Source: Mytilus californianus (taxonomy: Eukaryota > Mollusca > Bivalvia > Mytilida > Mytilidae). Taken from it: DNA of 64,000 nt. Both the position numbers and the translations under genes were made by a program. Numbering within the stretch: position 1 is the first letter of the stretch; the number at the start of each line of letters is the position of its first letter. Shown here in pieces: positions 34,266-49,200 of the stretch. The stretch lies in contig NW_026262679.1 in assembly GCF_021869535.1 (NCBI RefSeq), positions 87,479,143-87,543,142 on the forward strand, written 5' to 3'. Under the pieces are notes generated by a model. That model worked only from the letters and a program-made list of their open reading frames with translations, was not told the origin of the DNA and did no database searches.

Positions 34266-37200
34266 CTGAAAAACATACAAAATATATATCAAACTTAATG
34301 TTTAATTTGGTGACAAGATTAAATTGCATTCACATTTGTAAGCAATAAGCATAGTATATAAAGAACAAGTACAAATGTATCAGCAATGTTGTATAATTCT
34401 AGCCGACCAACAATATAATGTCTTGTATTTGAGCTTTGAAACTTCAGTGGCAGATAGAGGAGATAAATCACATGGAAATGATCTGATTTGCCTGTAAATC
34501 TAAAATCTTTTCTACAAATAATATTTATTTCAAACATAATTCATCTTAACTCAACATCAATAAAAATCCACATGAATATGTTTAATTCTATCTAAAATGT
34601 AGCTACAATTGCTTACATCCACTTCATTTAAACTCTGGTGGATAGTTATCTCATTGGCAATCATACCACATCTCCTAATTTTTATTCTATTGCATGTAGA
34701 TGTTGTAACACATTAAAATTCAATCAATTTAAAATTGTTTTAATATTCTCTTGGTATTCACTACTACTGATAAATGTCAGTTTTCTACTTTTTAAGCTTT
34801 GAGTTATCCTGATAATACAAAAACAGTTATAATGCTGACTCAACAGTTTGTTCTGCCTTTCATTTCACCCTCTATATCAGCAGAATGGTGTTCAATGTAA
34901 TTCCTAGGGAATGAATTCATAGAAACTATGGTATTCTTCTGTTTTAAGTAATGTATGCATGTACAGTTCCACTGTACCTATTGCAATGTACTATTGCCTA
35001 ATGTATTGAGTAGTCATAAAATTATGTTAATTTCAAATGAAACTACCTTCCAACAGACTGACACTTCAAGTTTATCTAGATTGCAACTTATATGTTGCTT
35101 TATATTCATTTACTACCAGTAGACTCCAATATACTGTCCAAGTACAAGAATCACTTGACCTTTTGTTAAATATTTCTCATTAAACATGAACCTTGAGATA
35201 TCCAAAGAGATAAATTATACTATGTGAAATCACAGAAATCTTGCCACAGCCTTTCAATGGAAACTAGAGGCTCCAAGGAGCCTGTGTCGCTCACCTGATA
35301 TTTTTGTTTACAATTGATGCATGAAATATTGCAACCATTATACTTTTGCTTTAGTTTCAGAGATATAAGCCAAAAACTGCATTTTACCCCTATGTTCTAT
35401 TTTTAGCCATGTCGGCCATGTTGGTTGGCAGGCTGGGTGATCGTACACATCTTTTAAACTAGATACCCCAATGATGATTGTGGCCAAGTTTGGTTAAATT
35501 TGGCCCAATAGTTTCAGAGGAGAAGATTTTTGTAAAAGTTAATGGACAACAACCACGACGGACGACGGACGCCAAGTGATGAGAAAAGCTCACTTGGCCT
35601 TTTAGGCCAGGTGAGCTAAAAAGGGAAACTGGTGCATAAAACCAATCTGCCATAGATATCAAAGTTATGGGGTCCTGTTGCTCTGGCTTTTGTTCTTTTG
35701 CTTTTTTTTTTATTTCTGTGATGTTTAAACCGGTAACAGTCTTGTCTATGTTGTGTGTTGTGTATTGTTGTTTGTCTTTTCTTGGTTTTTTGTTTTTTTT
35801 GCCATGGCATTGTCAGTTTGTTTTCGACTTACGAGTTTGAATGTCCCTTGGTATCTTTCGCCTCTATTCTATGAAAAACTTGATTATGATATCTTGGGGA
35901 ATCGATGAGCTAAAAGATAACTTTGTTCCATGCCTAAACTTTTGTTTATGTGCATATACCAAGAAGTAGCAAAATATAGACCAACAGATGTTGGTGAAAA
36001 ATTTACTGAGGAACTGCAATGAACTTAACTTAAAAATATTAATTTGTTCATACACAGAGCTTCCTGTTTTGTTCAAATAAAGATATGTATTTTGAGAAAT
36101 ATGTAGTGATCGTAAGTGACCTATTGTTGTTAACAGCTACATCATTTGGTATCTGGTGGAGAGTTGTCTCATTGGCAATCATACCACATCTCCTCATTTT
36201 CATAAAGTTAACACCTGTAAACTTTTTCTTTTCATAAACATTACAGTACTTCTAAATATTCAGCATATAAACTTACCTAAACATCTCATTTTTTGTATGT
36301 TTCCATAAATGTCAAAAAATATCCACAATGGTAATGTTCTATCTACGTGCATTAAAGTTGCCACTTTACTGTTGTTTCTGGAATATCGGACTTCTCCTGA
36401 AAACACATTCAAAATGATAAAACATCACAACCATTTCATATATTTCAAGATAGAAATAGCTGCATACAAATTTCTATGCCAATCAATTGTATCTCTCATC
36501 TGGTATGTACTCCTTTGTAACTGAGTCAGTTTTTCTATACAATAAAAGGGGGCCAATATAGTTTCAAATGGAGAATCACAACACATCAACTTGTGGTCCA
36601 AATTAGCTATGTTACTGTAGAGAAATGGAATGATTTTGTTCTTTTACTTCCTTGTTTATCTATATCAATACTACTGAGTAACAATGGTACATGGTGACGG
36701 ACATATTTTGGAGACTAGACACCCTAGATATGATTCAATTTAAAAGGACTCAATGTTTTAAGTAATAATGTTTAATGTATGTATAAAATGCATTGTGAGT
36801 TAGTCTCATGAATATTAAATTCATCTTCATAATTTTATATCAGTAAAATGTTTTGAGCTTGCCTTCAGCATTTCTTAATACAGTATTTTTTTAATATTGT
36901 TTTACTTGTATCTGTGTTATTGTAAAGATATTATAGAGTTCAGGGTTTTTCTAAACTGTCTTTTTTGTATATGTCATCATTCATGATTCAAATCAAAAGG
37001 AGAGACAAGGTGAAGGCAATATAGACCCACTATAAGAGTGGGGGTATAAAAATAAAATAAGCAACATATCATATGTGGAGCAGGATCTGCCTACCCTTCT
37101 GGACCACCTGAGATCACCCACCATTTTTTAGTGGGGTTCGTGTTGTTCAGTCATTAGTTTTCTATGTTGTGTTTTATATAATTTTTTTTTCTTTTCTTTT

Positions 37201-40200
37201 CTTTATGCCATAGCGTTGTCAGTTTATTTCAGACTTATGAGTTAGATTATCCCTTTGATATCTTTCACCTCTCTCTTATATCAAAGAAAAACTTCCAGGT
37301 TCAATCTAACAGTGGTCATCTAAATTTCCTTTCATTTCTCCTCCATAATGCAGGTGTATATAACAAAACTAAGAAACTGACTCCAACTGTTTATGAAAAC
37401 CCTACTAAAGGAGACAGTGAATGAACATTCGTGTAATTGTGCTCATCATGCTGTCTATGAAATCAATCTAATCACTTCATAAAATATGTAGACATGGGTG
37501 TAGCCTGAAAGGTATTTAACACCAACCATAGCTATATATATATTCTTTCCTTTGTTTGTATTGATGACAAATATCCAATTTACATCAATAATTCAGTTAT
37601 AAAAGAATGGATTCTGTATGATAATTTCTCTACTAATGGAAAGAATTGATAATTGGTTTTTTTTCTTGAGCCAACTATACGGCCAGTATTTTGTTGTTGA
37701 ATGGTTTGAATTCAGTAATTTCTACAGAGTAATACCAACCATCATTAGTTAAATGAAAACACAACTCGTCTCCTATTTCTGGTGACCGATATACATCTTT
37801 ATTTACAACCCAATATTCCATTCTATCTAACAATAAGTCAGCATCATCTGGTAGTTCTGATTGTGACACAGAATCGGGTGAACACGTAGTAAAGCCCACT
37901 GCTAGACCACCAACATACGATCTATCTATTCCTAGTACTTGCAGCACTACTTTTTCACCACATTTTAATGGTCTCGATGAAAAAACATAACCATTGCAAA
38001 ATTCTTCAGGTGCACGATAAGCTATTGTCCGACTAGGATCAATGATCTGTATGTTTTTCCCTTGAAGTTTATGCCATTGCATTAAAGAGAATCTAGTCAT
38101 TGTATAGTATTTGATTGGCAAACTGTTTGACTGAATGACAGTGGTTGACGGTACTGTTTCTGATGTCATTGCTGTCATCTGTGATGTAATAGCCGATATT
38201 TCAGAAGGCATTGACACAGAAGGACGATTTAACATGTTGTTCAATAAAGGAGCCTCTGAAAAATAAAGAACAAGCACTGTTAATGTGTTGCAAGAAAGCA
38301 GACAGCAAGTTTTGCATATTTTTTTCATAAATATAATACAGAAATCATTACCATATACTGTGGATTCATTTATTATTCGTGGGATACCAATTTTCATTGA
38401 TTTAGTGGTTAAATTACGGTAAACCAAGAATATAAATGTTCAACGAAGTATAAATTTTCTATGATGGCATATTTGGCAAACTAAGTTAAAGTTAAACTGT
38501 TTAGCATCCAACCGCCTGCTAGCCGTACTTCACCAATTTTATAACTGGAGTTTTACTTCGGAAAAGGCAGTTAAAAAGTAGATTTAAAATTTTTTTAAGC
38601 CTCATGTGAATATGTGCTCAATAGACATGGGTTCTAAAATTCCAAACTGAATAATAGCTTCTACTGCTATAATCTAAGAGTGTTCACAGTTGAAGGAATT
38701 CCATTGTAATTTGTTTTCAATTTAGAACATAAAAAATAATTGGATTAGTTTTTTTCTTTATTATTTTCATAAACAAGGCAATCTCAATAACAAGATAATA
38801 AATGCACTCTGAACAACATGTGCATAGCATTTCATCTAATGCACCTAAATCCAACAAATATGAACTATACAATATATACATGATATACTGCTCTAGCTTT
38901 TTATTCAGCAACATATTTTTCAACATCCCTTAATTTTGTCCCATTTTAAACCTACCCATGTACGTGTATAGTTACATACTGTCAGATTCAATGTTTTCAA
39001 GGAAATATCATATATCACTGTAACTGATGAATGTGGTCAGATTCACATGATCAGGGGGATTTTTTTTTCCAAATGGAGTATTTATAAATATTCACGATCA
39101 TGATGTCTATATCACTAATAATAAGACATGTCTACCCTACAGGTATACGTACAGTTACAGTAGAACAAGGATGTGCTGTGGTCATTACAATTATCTCTTT
39201 ATTTGTCTTATTTTTAGGAGGGAAGATAAAAAGTACCCTGGTGACAGGCAGGATTATTATATTTTAAAATAGTCTGAAAGATTTCTGGGAAAAATATTCA
39301 TACTACTAAGACAGTGTTTGAGCAAAAAAAAACTTTTGTCGTAAGATAGTATGGTTAATGCAAAAGGATAGATTTCAATAAATTAAGGAGGGGAGTCTTT
39401 CAGCAGTCTCAACAGAATAAGACTCAAAAAAACTATTTCTGGAATAATGTTTTGGTACCTAGGGCAATTATTTTTTTAGGGTCAGCGATAAAAAATAGGG
39501 TTGGTTAGAAGGCAAGGAACTAGATATAAATAGTGGCATATCTAAAGATAAATAATACAAAGAACCTTTGTAAGTCGCAAGGAAAATCTTAAACCTAATG
39601 AACAGAAATCTGCATTTAGTCCTACTGAGAACTATATCTTTCCTGATAACGACTTAAAAAAACACCATCGGTTTAATTGAATTCTAAATTCAAATTTTAT
39701 GAAAATTCACCTAGATAATGATTGATAGGTGTAACCTTTTATTCTTAGTACATTGCATCAAAACAACTTGATAATTTCTCTTTTCAAAACAATTTTATAA
39801 ATGTTCTTGTACATAAGAAATAATCATCAAATCACTAGACAGATAAAACAATCTATGTAATAAGTAACAGAACATAGCTGGGATTGTTGAGGGTACCGAT
39901 ACATTCCTTCTATAAAACTGATGTGTAAACGGAATACTTATTTTTTAGTACAGCAAGGTCAAGTCCAAATTTTTACCATCCTGATTTACTTTGGAACAAG
40001 TATTTTGCCTCAAATTACTCTAATTTGAATATTTTACTTAAGAATTGAATGCTTCTTTTTGTCATTTTATTGGGGTGTAAAAGCGTTTACTAAAGGTCTG
40101 AAGTACATTTTGTGTGAAGAGCAGAAGTGCTTCACACTAAAAATGTGTGCATGATCAACGTTTTTATAATCCTATAAATTACAAAAAAAGGCATTCAATT

Positions 40201-43200
40201 CTTATAATTACATTTTTATGCTCCAACTATGAAATTATGAGTTATAGCAATTTTTTCGTTTGTTTTCCTATGCATTCTTGTGAACTTGTCATGCCATGCA
40301 TGTGCTGTCATGAATGTTGTATTTGATATTGTAATGGCTCACTATTGCTTTCATCCAAACTCAAAAGTGCTGAGTCTAGTGAAAGATACATGTAATGTAA
40401 CTATTCATCTATAATGGTTTTTATAAGAACAATATTAGGTATCAACACCAAAATTTTAAAAGAGTATTCATATAAATTGTAAAACAGAACAAAAACTAAA
40501 ATGGAAGAAAAAACAGGGAAATATTTTTTTTTATTCAGTCATGCTTTTAATTTGACTAAAATATGCAACCCATCTAATGATTAACTGTTTTACAAATTTA
40601 AAAATATAAAACTCCATGTGTTTAAAACTCAAGCCATTAAAAAGTGCCCTTGTTCTTGGGAAAGATAAATACCTAGACTTTTGTCTCAACTATCCCACAG
40701 GTAAAGGATGGAATCAACTATTGTCAATCCAAAAAACACAGACATTCATATGTTTTAACAAAATACAAACCATAAAAAATAAAATGCTTCACTGAGCTCA
40801 GCTGGATACGACCGCAGAGGTCGAACCATGAACAGTTGGGGCAAAAATGGACACAATATTCGCACTTGAGACAGGTCTGAATTTGGAATGTAATTAAATA
40901 TTTGACACATAATAGGTTCCTGACACCGAATAACTGTAGTCAAAGAAATTAGAATTGGTTATATGATTTGAATTTATATTCAATTTTTTGCTTTTGTGCA
41001 ATACACTATGCTGTTGCGCTCCCCCCCCCACAACAAACAAACAAAAAAATTACCCCCCTTTTTTTTTGCTTATGTGAAATACACTATGCTGTTGCGTACT
41101 GACCCCCCCCCCCCCCTCTCCTTTTCCAAAAAAATTAAATTCTTTCCCTCAAGATATGGTCATAATCTCAATTCAAATTTCCAATGGCGTTTGCAACCAT
41201 AATTACCAATTTAAATACATCATAAAAGTCTTAAAATAGAAAATGACATACATAATCATTGCTAAAATTAATATTCCTTTAATAGTAACTTCTAAGAATA
41301 AATTGACAGCTAATCACCTCAAAACAATACAAAACTTCTTTATACATAATTTAAAAGCAGTGTAAGGGAGGTAATCCAAACATACACAACATTGTACTTT
41401 AAATGTGTTTGGATATCCTCCCTTACACTGCTTTTAAATTGTCCATTAACCAGGAAACCTTTGTTTTTTCCCCCTTTTTTGCCCCTGATTCCTAAACGGT
41501 TTGAGCCATAACCCCCCATAGTCAATCCTAACCATCCCTTTGTGGTATGGAAACTTGTGGTATAATTTCAGAGATATTCATACACCGTTCCACAAGTTAT
41601 TGTCTGGAAACTAGAAAAATGCTTATTTGAGCCCTTTTTTGGCCCCTAATTCCTAAACTATTAGGACCATAACCCCCAAAATCAATCCCAACCTTCTTTT
41701 TGTGGTTATAAACCTTGTGTTTAAATTTCATAGATTTCTATTTACTTATACTAAAAGTTATTTTCTGGAAAGCAAATGTCTTCGGACGACAACAACGACG
41801 TGATACCAATATACGGCCGCAAACTTTTTTGCGGTCGTATAAAAATCGAAATTTATTCTTAATTCATGAAAAAAAGACAAACACTACACAAAATATGTTA
41901 TTTGATGTCGAAATTATCTGATAAAGTTATTATCTTTTTCAAAGACTCTTTTTTCTAAAGAACTTCACTGATTTATTTACACATTTTCAAGAAATCCAGC
42001 ATCTGTAGCCTCACTTCCACTTCAGATTATGAAAACATAATGGTGAAGATATTTACCACATAAACAGGAACACATCTTATCGCTCAAGTACTTCATCATA
42101 AAAAAAATTGTCTACATCGTCTGCCACAGATTCAATAGGTTATGTACATGTATTTATTATTTATACTTGTAACACTGCAGGAAAAAGTCAGTACTGCCAA
42201 AAAATTAATTCAGGTATGCTAAAACGATGTTTTAAACTAAGTTGGGAAAAGGAATCTCTAAATTATCACAGTGTGTAACATTCTGAAATATCAAGTGAAC
42301 TAAACTCAAAGAGTTACATAATAATTTTTTTTCAGAATATTTTAGATATCATATACCCTCTTTTGATAATTTTACAGTTATTGAAAAATTGCATCTCATT
42401 TTTCCTAGTAATGATTATAATGTCAGTAAGTGCTGCATTAAAGGCATAACATGATAGTAAAATGTACAAAGATTAGATGTTCATTTCATTATAAATAATT
42501 TATAATATTTTTTGTATAACATTTTGCATTATCATTATCTATTATGTACCTATATCATTATATGGGCATTGATATAGATAGCTGCCTGTAAATGTGTACC
42601 TCCTTAGTCAAAATTTAGTCCCTCCCCATGATCAACTCTCCCATTCATGATGGGCAGAACACTTTATATGATAAACTTATAGCCAATATAAAAGAAAATT
42701 GTGTTCTTTTATTATTTCTTTACTACTTGTCTTGAAAAAAACAGGTATTTATTTTTATCAATAGTACCGCTTAAATCGACGCTAGGGGCCATCTTGACCT
42801 CGTTGTAGTGTATGAATGATTCGTTCATTGCTGAAGACACTACATCAACTGTCAAGATGAAGAACAGGAATAAAAGCCCTGTTCATTGATCATTTTCTAT
42901 GTTTTCTATGTATTGTGTGCTATTTTGTCCCATGTACATTTACTCCATATCCTTTCATTTTCTATATATGATACATGTAATATTAATTAATAAATTTTCT
43001 GTTCAATGTTTGAATACAATTCAGATATTGGATTTTATATAAAAATCTTTGACTTTAACTTTTACTTCATGTGTCTCTGTTCAAGATAGAATTAAATAAA
43101 TGTGGAAAGTGTCCACATGTGGACACAGATGATGCCCCCGCTTGCATATCATATAGTTATAAAGGGACATAACTGAAGAACGGTAAAAGTGACTCTACCC

Positions 43201-46200
43201 AAATTTGAACTTGATTTGAGTTTTGTGGTAATAAGCATTGTGCGTAAGTCTCATAACATTTGGTTGAGGCTAACTTAAGTAGAGAACAGAAACTAAAAAT
43301 TCAGCAATTTTTCTATTTGTAAACACGCATAACTCTAGAACGGTTGTGTATAAGTTTTATAACATTTGGTTGAGACAAACTAAAAAATTCAGCAATTTTT
43401 ATGTTTATAAAGGGACATAACTCAAGAATGGTAAAAGTGTCGCCACCAAATTTTGTACTTAATCTGTATTATGTAGTAATAAGCATTGTGTATATATAAG
43501 TTTCATAACATTTGGTTGAGACAAACTAAAGTTAGAAAACAAACAAAAAATTTGTACTTGATCTGAGTTTTGTGGTAATGAATATTGTGTATAGGTTTCA
43601 TAATGTTTGGTTGGGGCAAACTTAAGTTACAGAATGGAAACTAAAAATTTTGCAATCTTTCGATTTATAAAGGGGCATAACTCAATAATGGTTAAAGTGA
43701 CACTACCCAAATTCAACTTGATCTGTGTTTTATCAGTGGAAGTCAAAATTAAACATTGCATTGTATAAAGCATTGATTGTAGTTGATTCAACTATAATCA
43801 TGGACAAAGGAAGATAACTCCAATTTTAAAAATTACTTGATATTTAGAAGAAAATAAAAATTTTGCAATTTTCCATTTATAAAGGGGCATAACTCTAGAA
43901 CAGTTAAGGCGACGCCACCAAAATTCAAACTTGATCTGTGTCTTGTGGTAATAAGCATTGTGTATAAGTTTCATAACACTTGGTTGAGGCAAACTTAAGT
44001 TAGAGAACGGAATCTTAAAATTTTGCAATTTTTCCATTTATAAAGGGTCATAACTCTAGAAAGCTTAAAGTGACGCCATCCGTATAACATAAACATCTTT
44101 TTTTAGCTATCTACATGTCTTTCGTTTGATATTTTGATATACATGTATCATGTATGTATCTGATTTGAGGAAATTTATTACAAATGTAAACTGTATGTTT
44201 AAATCCCCATGAGGCAGACAGAAATGTTATTTTTTGCTTATAAATATATATGTAATAATAATGTTCCCAATAATTCAATTACTGAGGTATAACCAATTAT
44301 ATGTGTGCTTCTTGGCTGGAAGATAATGGCATTGTAATAAATGCAGTTAGAACATTTAATTATTAGTCTCTATACCCCTAGGACAATTCTCTACATACCC
44401 AGCCAATTGCAATAATAATTAATGTCTGTCAGACATTAGCAGAAGTCAGGTAAAATGTACTGATGCTAAACTGTCTGACGGCAAATATTACATATACAAG
44501 ATAACAATATGTAGGTTATAGACACATCATTCTGACACAAAGCTCAGACATGTCTTTCCTGCACGCTTAGCAGAGAAACAGCAAATACCAATTTTAAAAT
44601 CTTTCGTTTGAACCTGCCTTTAATTCAACCCACCATGTTTCATGCTCAATGCATTTGACCTCAGAATGCTCAGGTAATGCAAATAATCTTATGATGTAAA
44701 GAAAGTCTAGTAACATGGGACTCCATTCAAGTGGAACATTCAAACAAATGGACCTACCTTTAATCATTAAATTTGCCTAGTTTATTATTACGATTTAACA
44801 TTATATATTTTTTGTTATATAGAAAACTCTTTAGCTTTTTATAATTACATAACAGTTATAACTGTCTGGTTGTGACAAAACAGTCTTTAAAGGTACACGA
44901 GTGCTGCAAAACAACTTTGGGTAGGGGGGAGGGTGTGTCAGGAGGTTCCAATGGGTAAGCAGTGTGACATCAATCGTGTCACTAAAAAAATATGATGTTA
45001 AGTTATGATAAGGGATATGGCATCACAATACATTTTAATAAATTCCATCTTTTAAGTTTTGAAGGAAGCCAATTTTAAAGCTAAATTTCTTACTGGATAT
45101 GACGGATAAATGTTGACAAAATCTCAAAAGTTACATCCAAATAGTAGAATCTGATATAATATATCATGATCATGACACAGAACCTTAAAATTCATGTTGA
45201 TGTGGGGGTGGCAATGTGATATATATGTATGCTTTAGACCAAGGATTTGTATAGTAAGACTAATTATACAAATCCATGTTTACAGGGATTCAAATCTACT
45301 CCAAAAAATTAATAAGGATGTAAGACTATTGTTTTTTGATAGATTTGCTTTCAATCTTATGGATTGGACGATCATCAATTTTCTGTGTCTATCTTATATG
45401 TTTCAAGTGGTTATTTCCTAAGGTCACCAGATATGCAATATTTAATGTACTTTATATAATTATGAAGATCATTTATATGTATATATGTTTAATATAACGT
45501 TGTTTTCAATTTAGACTTGTTTAATATTATCTACATTTACCTACAGTAAATTTTTATTTTCATCTGACAAGAGAATTTGGGTTACCATGTTTAAATGACA
45601 CCTGTCAATACAGTTTACCTGACTTTTCAATTTCATAATTACAAAATATTAAATATTCATAAAATACCCTAAACATGTATGTGCCAGGAAATTCTCGAGC
45701 AATCATAACTTACAATTTAAATTTAAAGCAGTAACTTCAAAATTATGTGTACTTGCTACCTATATTAATAATTTGTGTATTTCTATGTAAAGTAATAACT
45801 AAAACTATTTCACAACTTTGTTTATGAACCTTCAGCTACCTGATCAATTGATTTTCAATCTTTCTTTTGTAAAATTTCACCTGAGATTAGTTAAATATAA
45901 TCATACCTGACCCCTTCTTCTTTTTCTTTTTCAAAAACATCCCTGAATTCTTAAAAGAATCCCTTAAAAACTATATTAATCCCTGAACAAAAAAGGAAGT
46001 GAACATGTACATTTGTACTATTACAGTACAACACAAAATATCTGAACTTTTTGTTAGATAATCTATTTCAATTCATAAGGAAGTCAAAGAAATTTATATA
46101 AGATTTTTTCCACCTACAATCAATTTCATATTTATTTTAATAATACAAATTATTCCTCCATTTATTTATGACTTTGAATTTTTAAAAAGACATTTAATTG

Positions 46201-49200
46201 AAAATTTCAGGTGGTCATGTTAATTCTTTTTTTATTACAAAAATATATATATTGCTTTTTTTAGCATAAAAAAATATGAATACATATACATTTTTGTACT
46301 TTATTTATCATGTTTATAAGTCATGTAAGTAGTATATTACTCTTTTGATACAAACATTACTTATTTGCTTAATAAACAATAATATGGTAAGAAAACCACC
46401 CATGCATGCATATCATATAGCATGACAGAGTGATAAATAAATCAATAATGACATTCAGGTGATCAATATAGGTTTAACTGTTAACCTGAGATCAGGTGTA
46501 TGTAAAATATATCATTGATGACATCAAACACAAATAAATACATGTCATAGTAAAATGGGATTTTGTATACTTGCATCTGTTTGGGTCATAATAAAATTGG
46601 ATTTTTATCTACTTGCATGTGGCATGTGTGTTTGGGAGTTTAATAGTAATATTGTATTTATATATAACTACTTAGTAACAAAAGTTCAATATTTTCTTTT
46701 CATGTGGTTTCAACTGACATTTTACATAACTTTCTTATGTAAACAGATTATAATTTAGAACAACATGAACATATACCATATATAAATCATTAAATCTTTG
46801 TTTTAAGATAATACCATTTTGACCATAAGACAAAAACCAAACAGAAATTAACTACAAAATGCAAAGAAGAAAATACATTTTGAAAATTTCTAATTGGCAG
46901 AATCAAAAATTAAATCAGTCCACTTAATAAAACAATGCAGTGCAAAACTTGTGAGTGGTTTTATAGCTATAAAGTGTAAGCAAATTCTGTAAAATAGCTT
47001 AATTATAAAAAAAACTATTGTTTGACTCATACATGAAGAAAAATCATATAGAGTACAACCGTTGCCCAAAAAAGATTTTTCTTTTATTCACTTGTAACAA
47101 TTTATTTGAGTGTACTAAACATAAGATGCTTTCGTTTCCTTATACAATTATTTCCTCCTTGAAGCAAAGCAGTGCAAGATTAGGATGCATCTGAGGAAAG
47201 TTTGATAAGAGATGTTTTTTCCACTACATCATTTGTACATTTATGTAAGATATTACTGGTACTTTAATTTTGTTTCAATCTTTTCATCAAATTTTTTAGA
47301 CAACAGCAGATCAAATACTTTGAGCTTGCTTTCAGTAATTGTAAATATTTTCTGATACAGTATTATTTTGTATTGTTTAATCAGAGTTTAAGATTTATGA
47401 TAGAGATTTTATAAAGTTTTAAAATGCTTTTTCTTTTCAAAACTGATATATATTCTTTCTTTTTTTGTTATTCCACTGATCAAGATTAAGCTTTGACTGA
47501 CAGGACAAAAATTATAAATCTGGTAGAGAATAAGATGTTCTTAAAACAGTAGTCACAGTTTTACAACTGAAGTTTACTTAAAACAGTAGTCACAGTTTTT
47601 CAACTGAAGTTTACTTATTATTTATTTGAATTGATCTTACCATGGTAAATTATGTAAATGAACTGGCCCTTAAAATTAAAACTGACATTATACTAATAGA
47701 TTACTATACGGAAGGAGTTTTGCTCATTGTTGAAGGCCATATGGTGACCTATAGTTTTTGTTTACATCTATGTCATTTGGTCTCTGGATAATAGTTGTCT
47801 CATAGGCAATACTACCACATCTTCTCTTTTTTAGAATACAGTGTATTGCCGTCAGCAATAATAAACTGTTGACACAGAGATATGTCTTGCCTGTTTGTAA
47901 TTTAGGTATTGAATCCAAAAGGCAATATTTAAACATGTAAACTATGAAAAACATTACAGTCAATGAATCATGACTAATGTGCAGGACCAAAAAATCTCGA
48001 TGGAAATGAGAAATGCCAATGCTTATAAAACTGTATACCAAATACCATTGACTTATCATATGATTTGCCCTTTACACTAACCAAAGCACCAACTTTAAGC
48101 TGTAAACAATGTAAAAGTTTCAAAGTCAATAAACCATGATGAGGGGATGGGGCCATATACATGGAGAAGAGACTTGCAAATGCTATACAACTGCATACTG
48201 AACATCATTGACCTAACATATGTGGTTCCTCTTAAACTGATCTAATCATAAACTTTAACATGTGAACTATGCAAAACATTCAAAGTAAATAGACCATCAC
48301 TGAGGGGGCAGAGACAAATAACCTCCATGGAAATGAGATGTGCCAATGTTAATTCATCTACATAACAAACACCACTGACCTACCACTACTGGTCCCCCTT
48401 AAACTGACCTAATCACATACATGTAAACTATTCAAAAGTTTGAAAGTCAATAGACCATAACCTGAGGAGGCGAGGCCAAATAATCTCCATGGAAACGAGA
48501 TGTGCCAATGCTAACACAACTATATACCAAATTTCATTGACCTACCATTAGTGGTTCCCCATAAACAGACCTAATCACAAACTAATACTTGTTAAAGTAA
48601 ACAAAAATCAAGTCAATGGACCATGACTGAGGGGGAGGGGCCAAATAATCTCCATGGAAATTAGATGTGCCAATGCTAATACAACTGCATAACAAATATC
48701 ATTGATCTACCATTAGTGGTTCCCAACAAACTGACCTAATCACAAACTAATATATTGTGGACGCTGCAACCGTCAACGCCGCTGTCGAAAACAGCATACC
48801 TAAGTCTTGCTTTTTGACTCCGTCAAGGCGAGACAAAAATATTCAGAAACAATGACCATTTCTACCTTCCTATTAAGTTTTCTATGCCAATGTTTGTTGA
48901 TTTATAGCGACATATTTTAACTCACCTAGTTTAACAAATTCAATTTCAATTGTATTGCCATAGATATCCATCAATGCCCAGAGAGGAGTATTTGTAGCTA
49001 CACCAGTGAAGAATAGTCCAATATCCTCTCCATTAATACCAAACATAACATCACCATTTCGGTTGTACCAGAAATGCAACACATTGTTTATTGCAGCATA
49101 TCTTTCGCCTAAAGCTTTAGCCCAATTACCAGGTTTATTTGTCATGTCAGGACAGGCATATCTCGGAAGGTCTGGACCCTGTGTACTTCCTGGGTCCAGA

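Larger units (their letters stand above)
38256..48925 (-). other. Neuralized intron 2 (10.7 kb)
   Basis: Bounded by GTGAGT and TTTTTCAG on the minus strand. Holds repeats J, F, B, G and C listed separately; I found no additional exon on either strand. Confidence 0.7.

Noticed and set aside
37675-37739. Coding end of neuralized exon 3 at the in-frame stop
   Set aside because: The last residues do not match NHR2, while the donor at 37740 joins in phase to an exon with the expected NHR2 end.
47724-48162. Minus-strand open frames
   Set aside because: They cover repeats G and C only and have no protein character.
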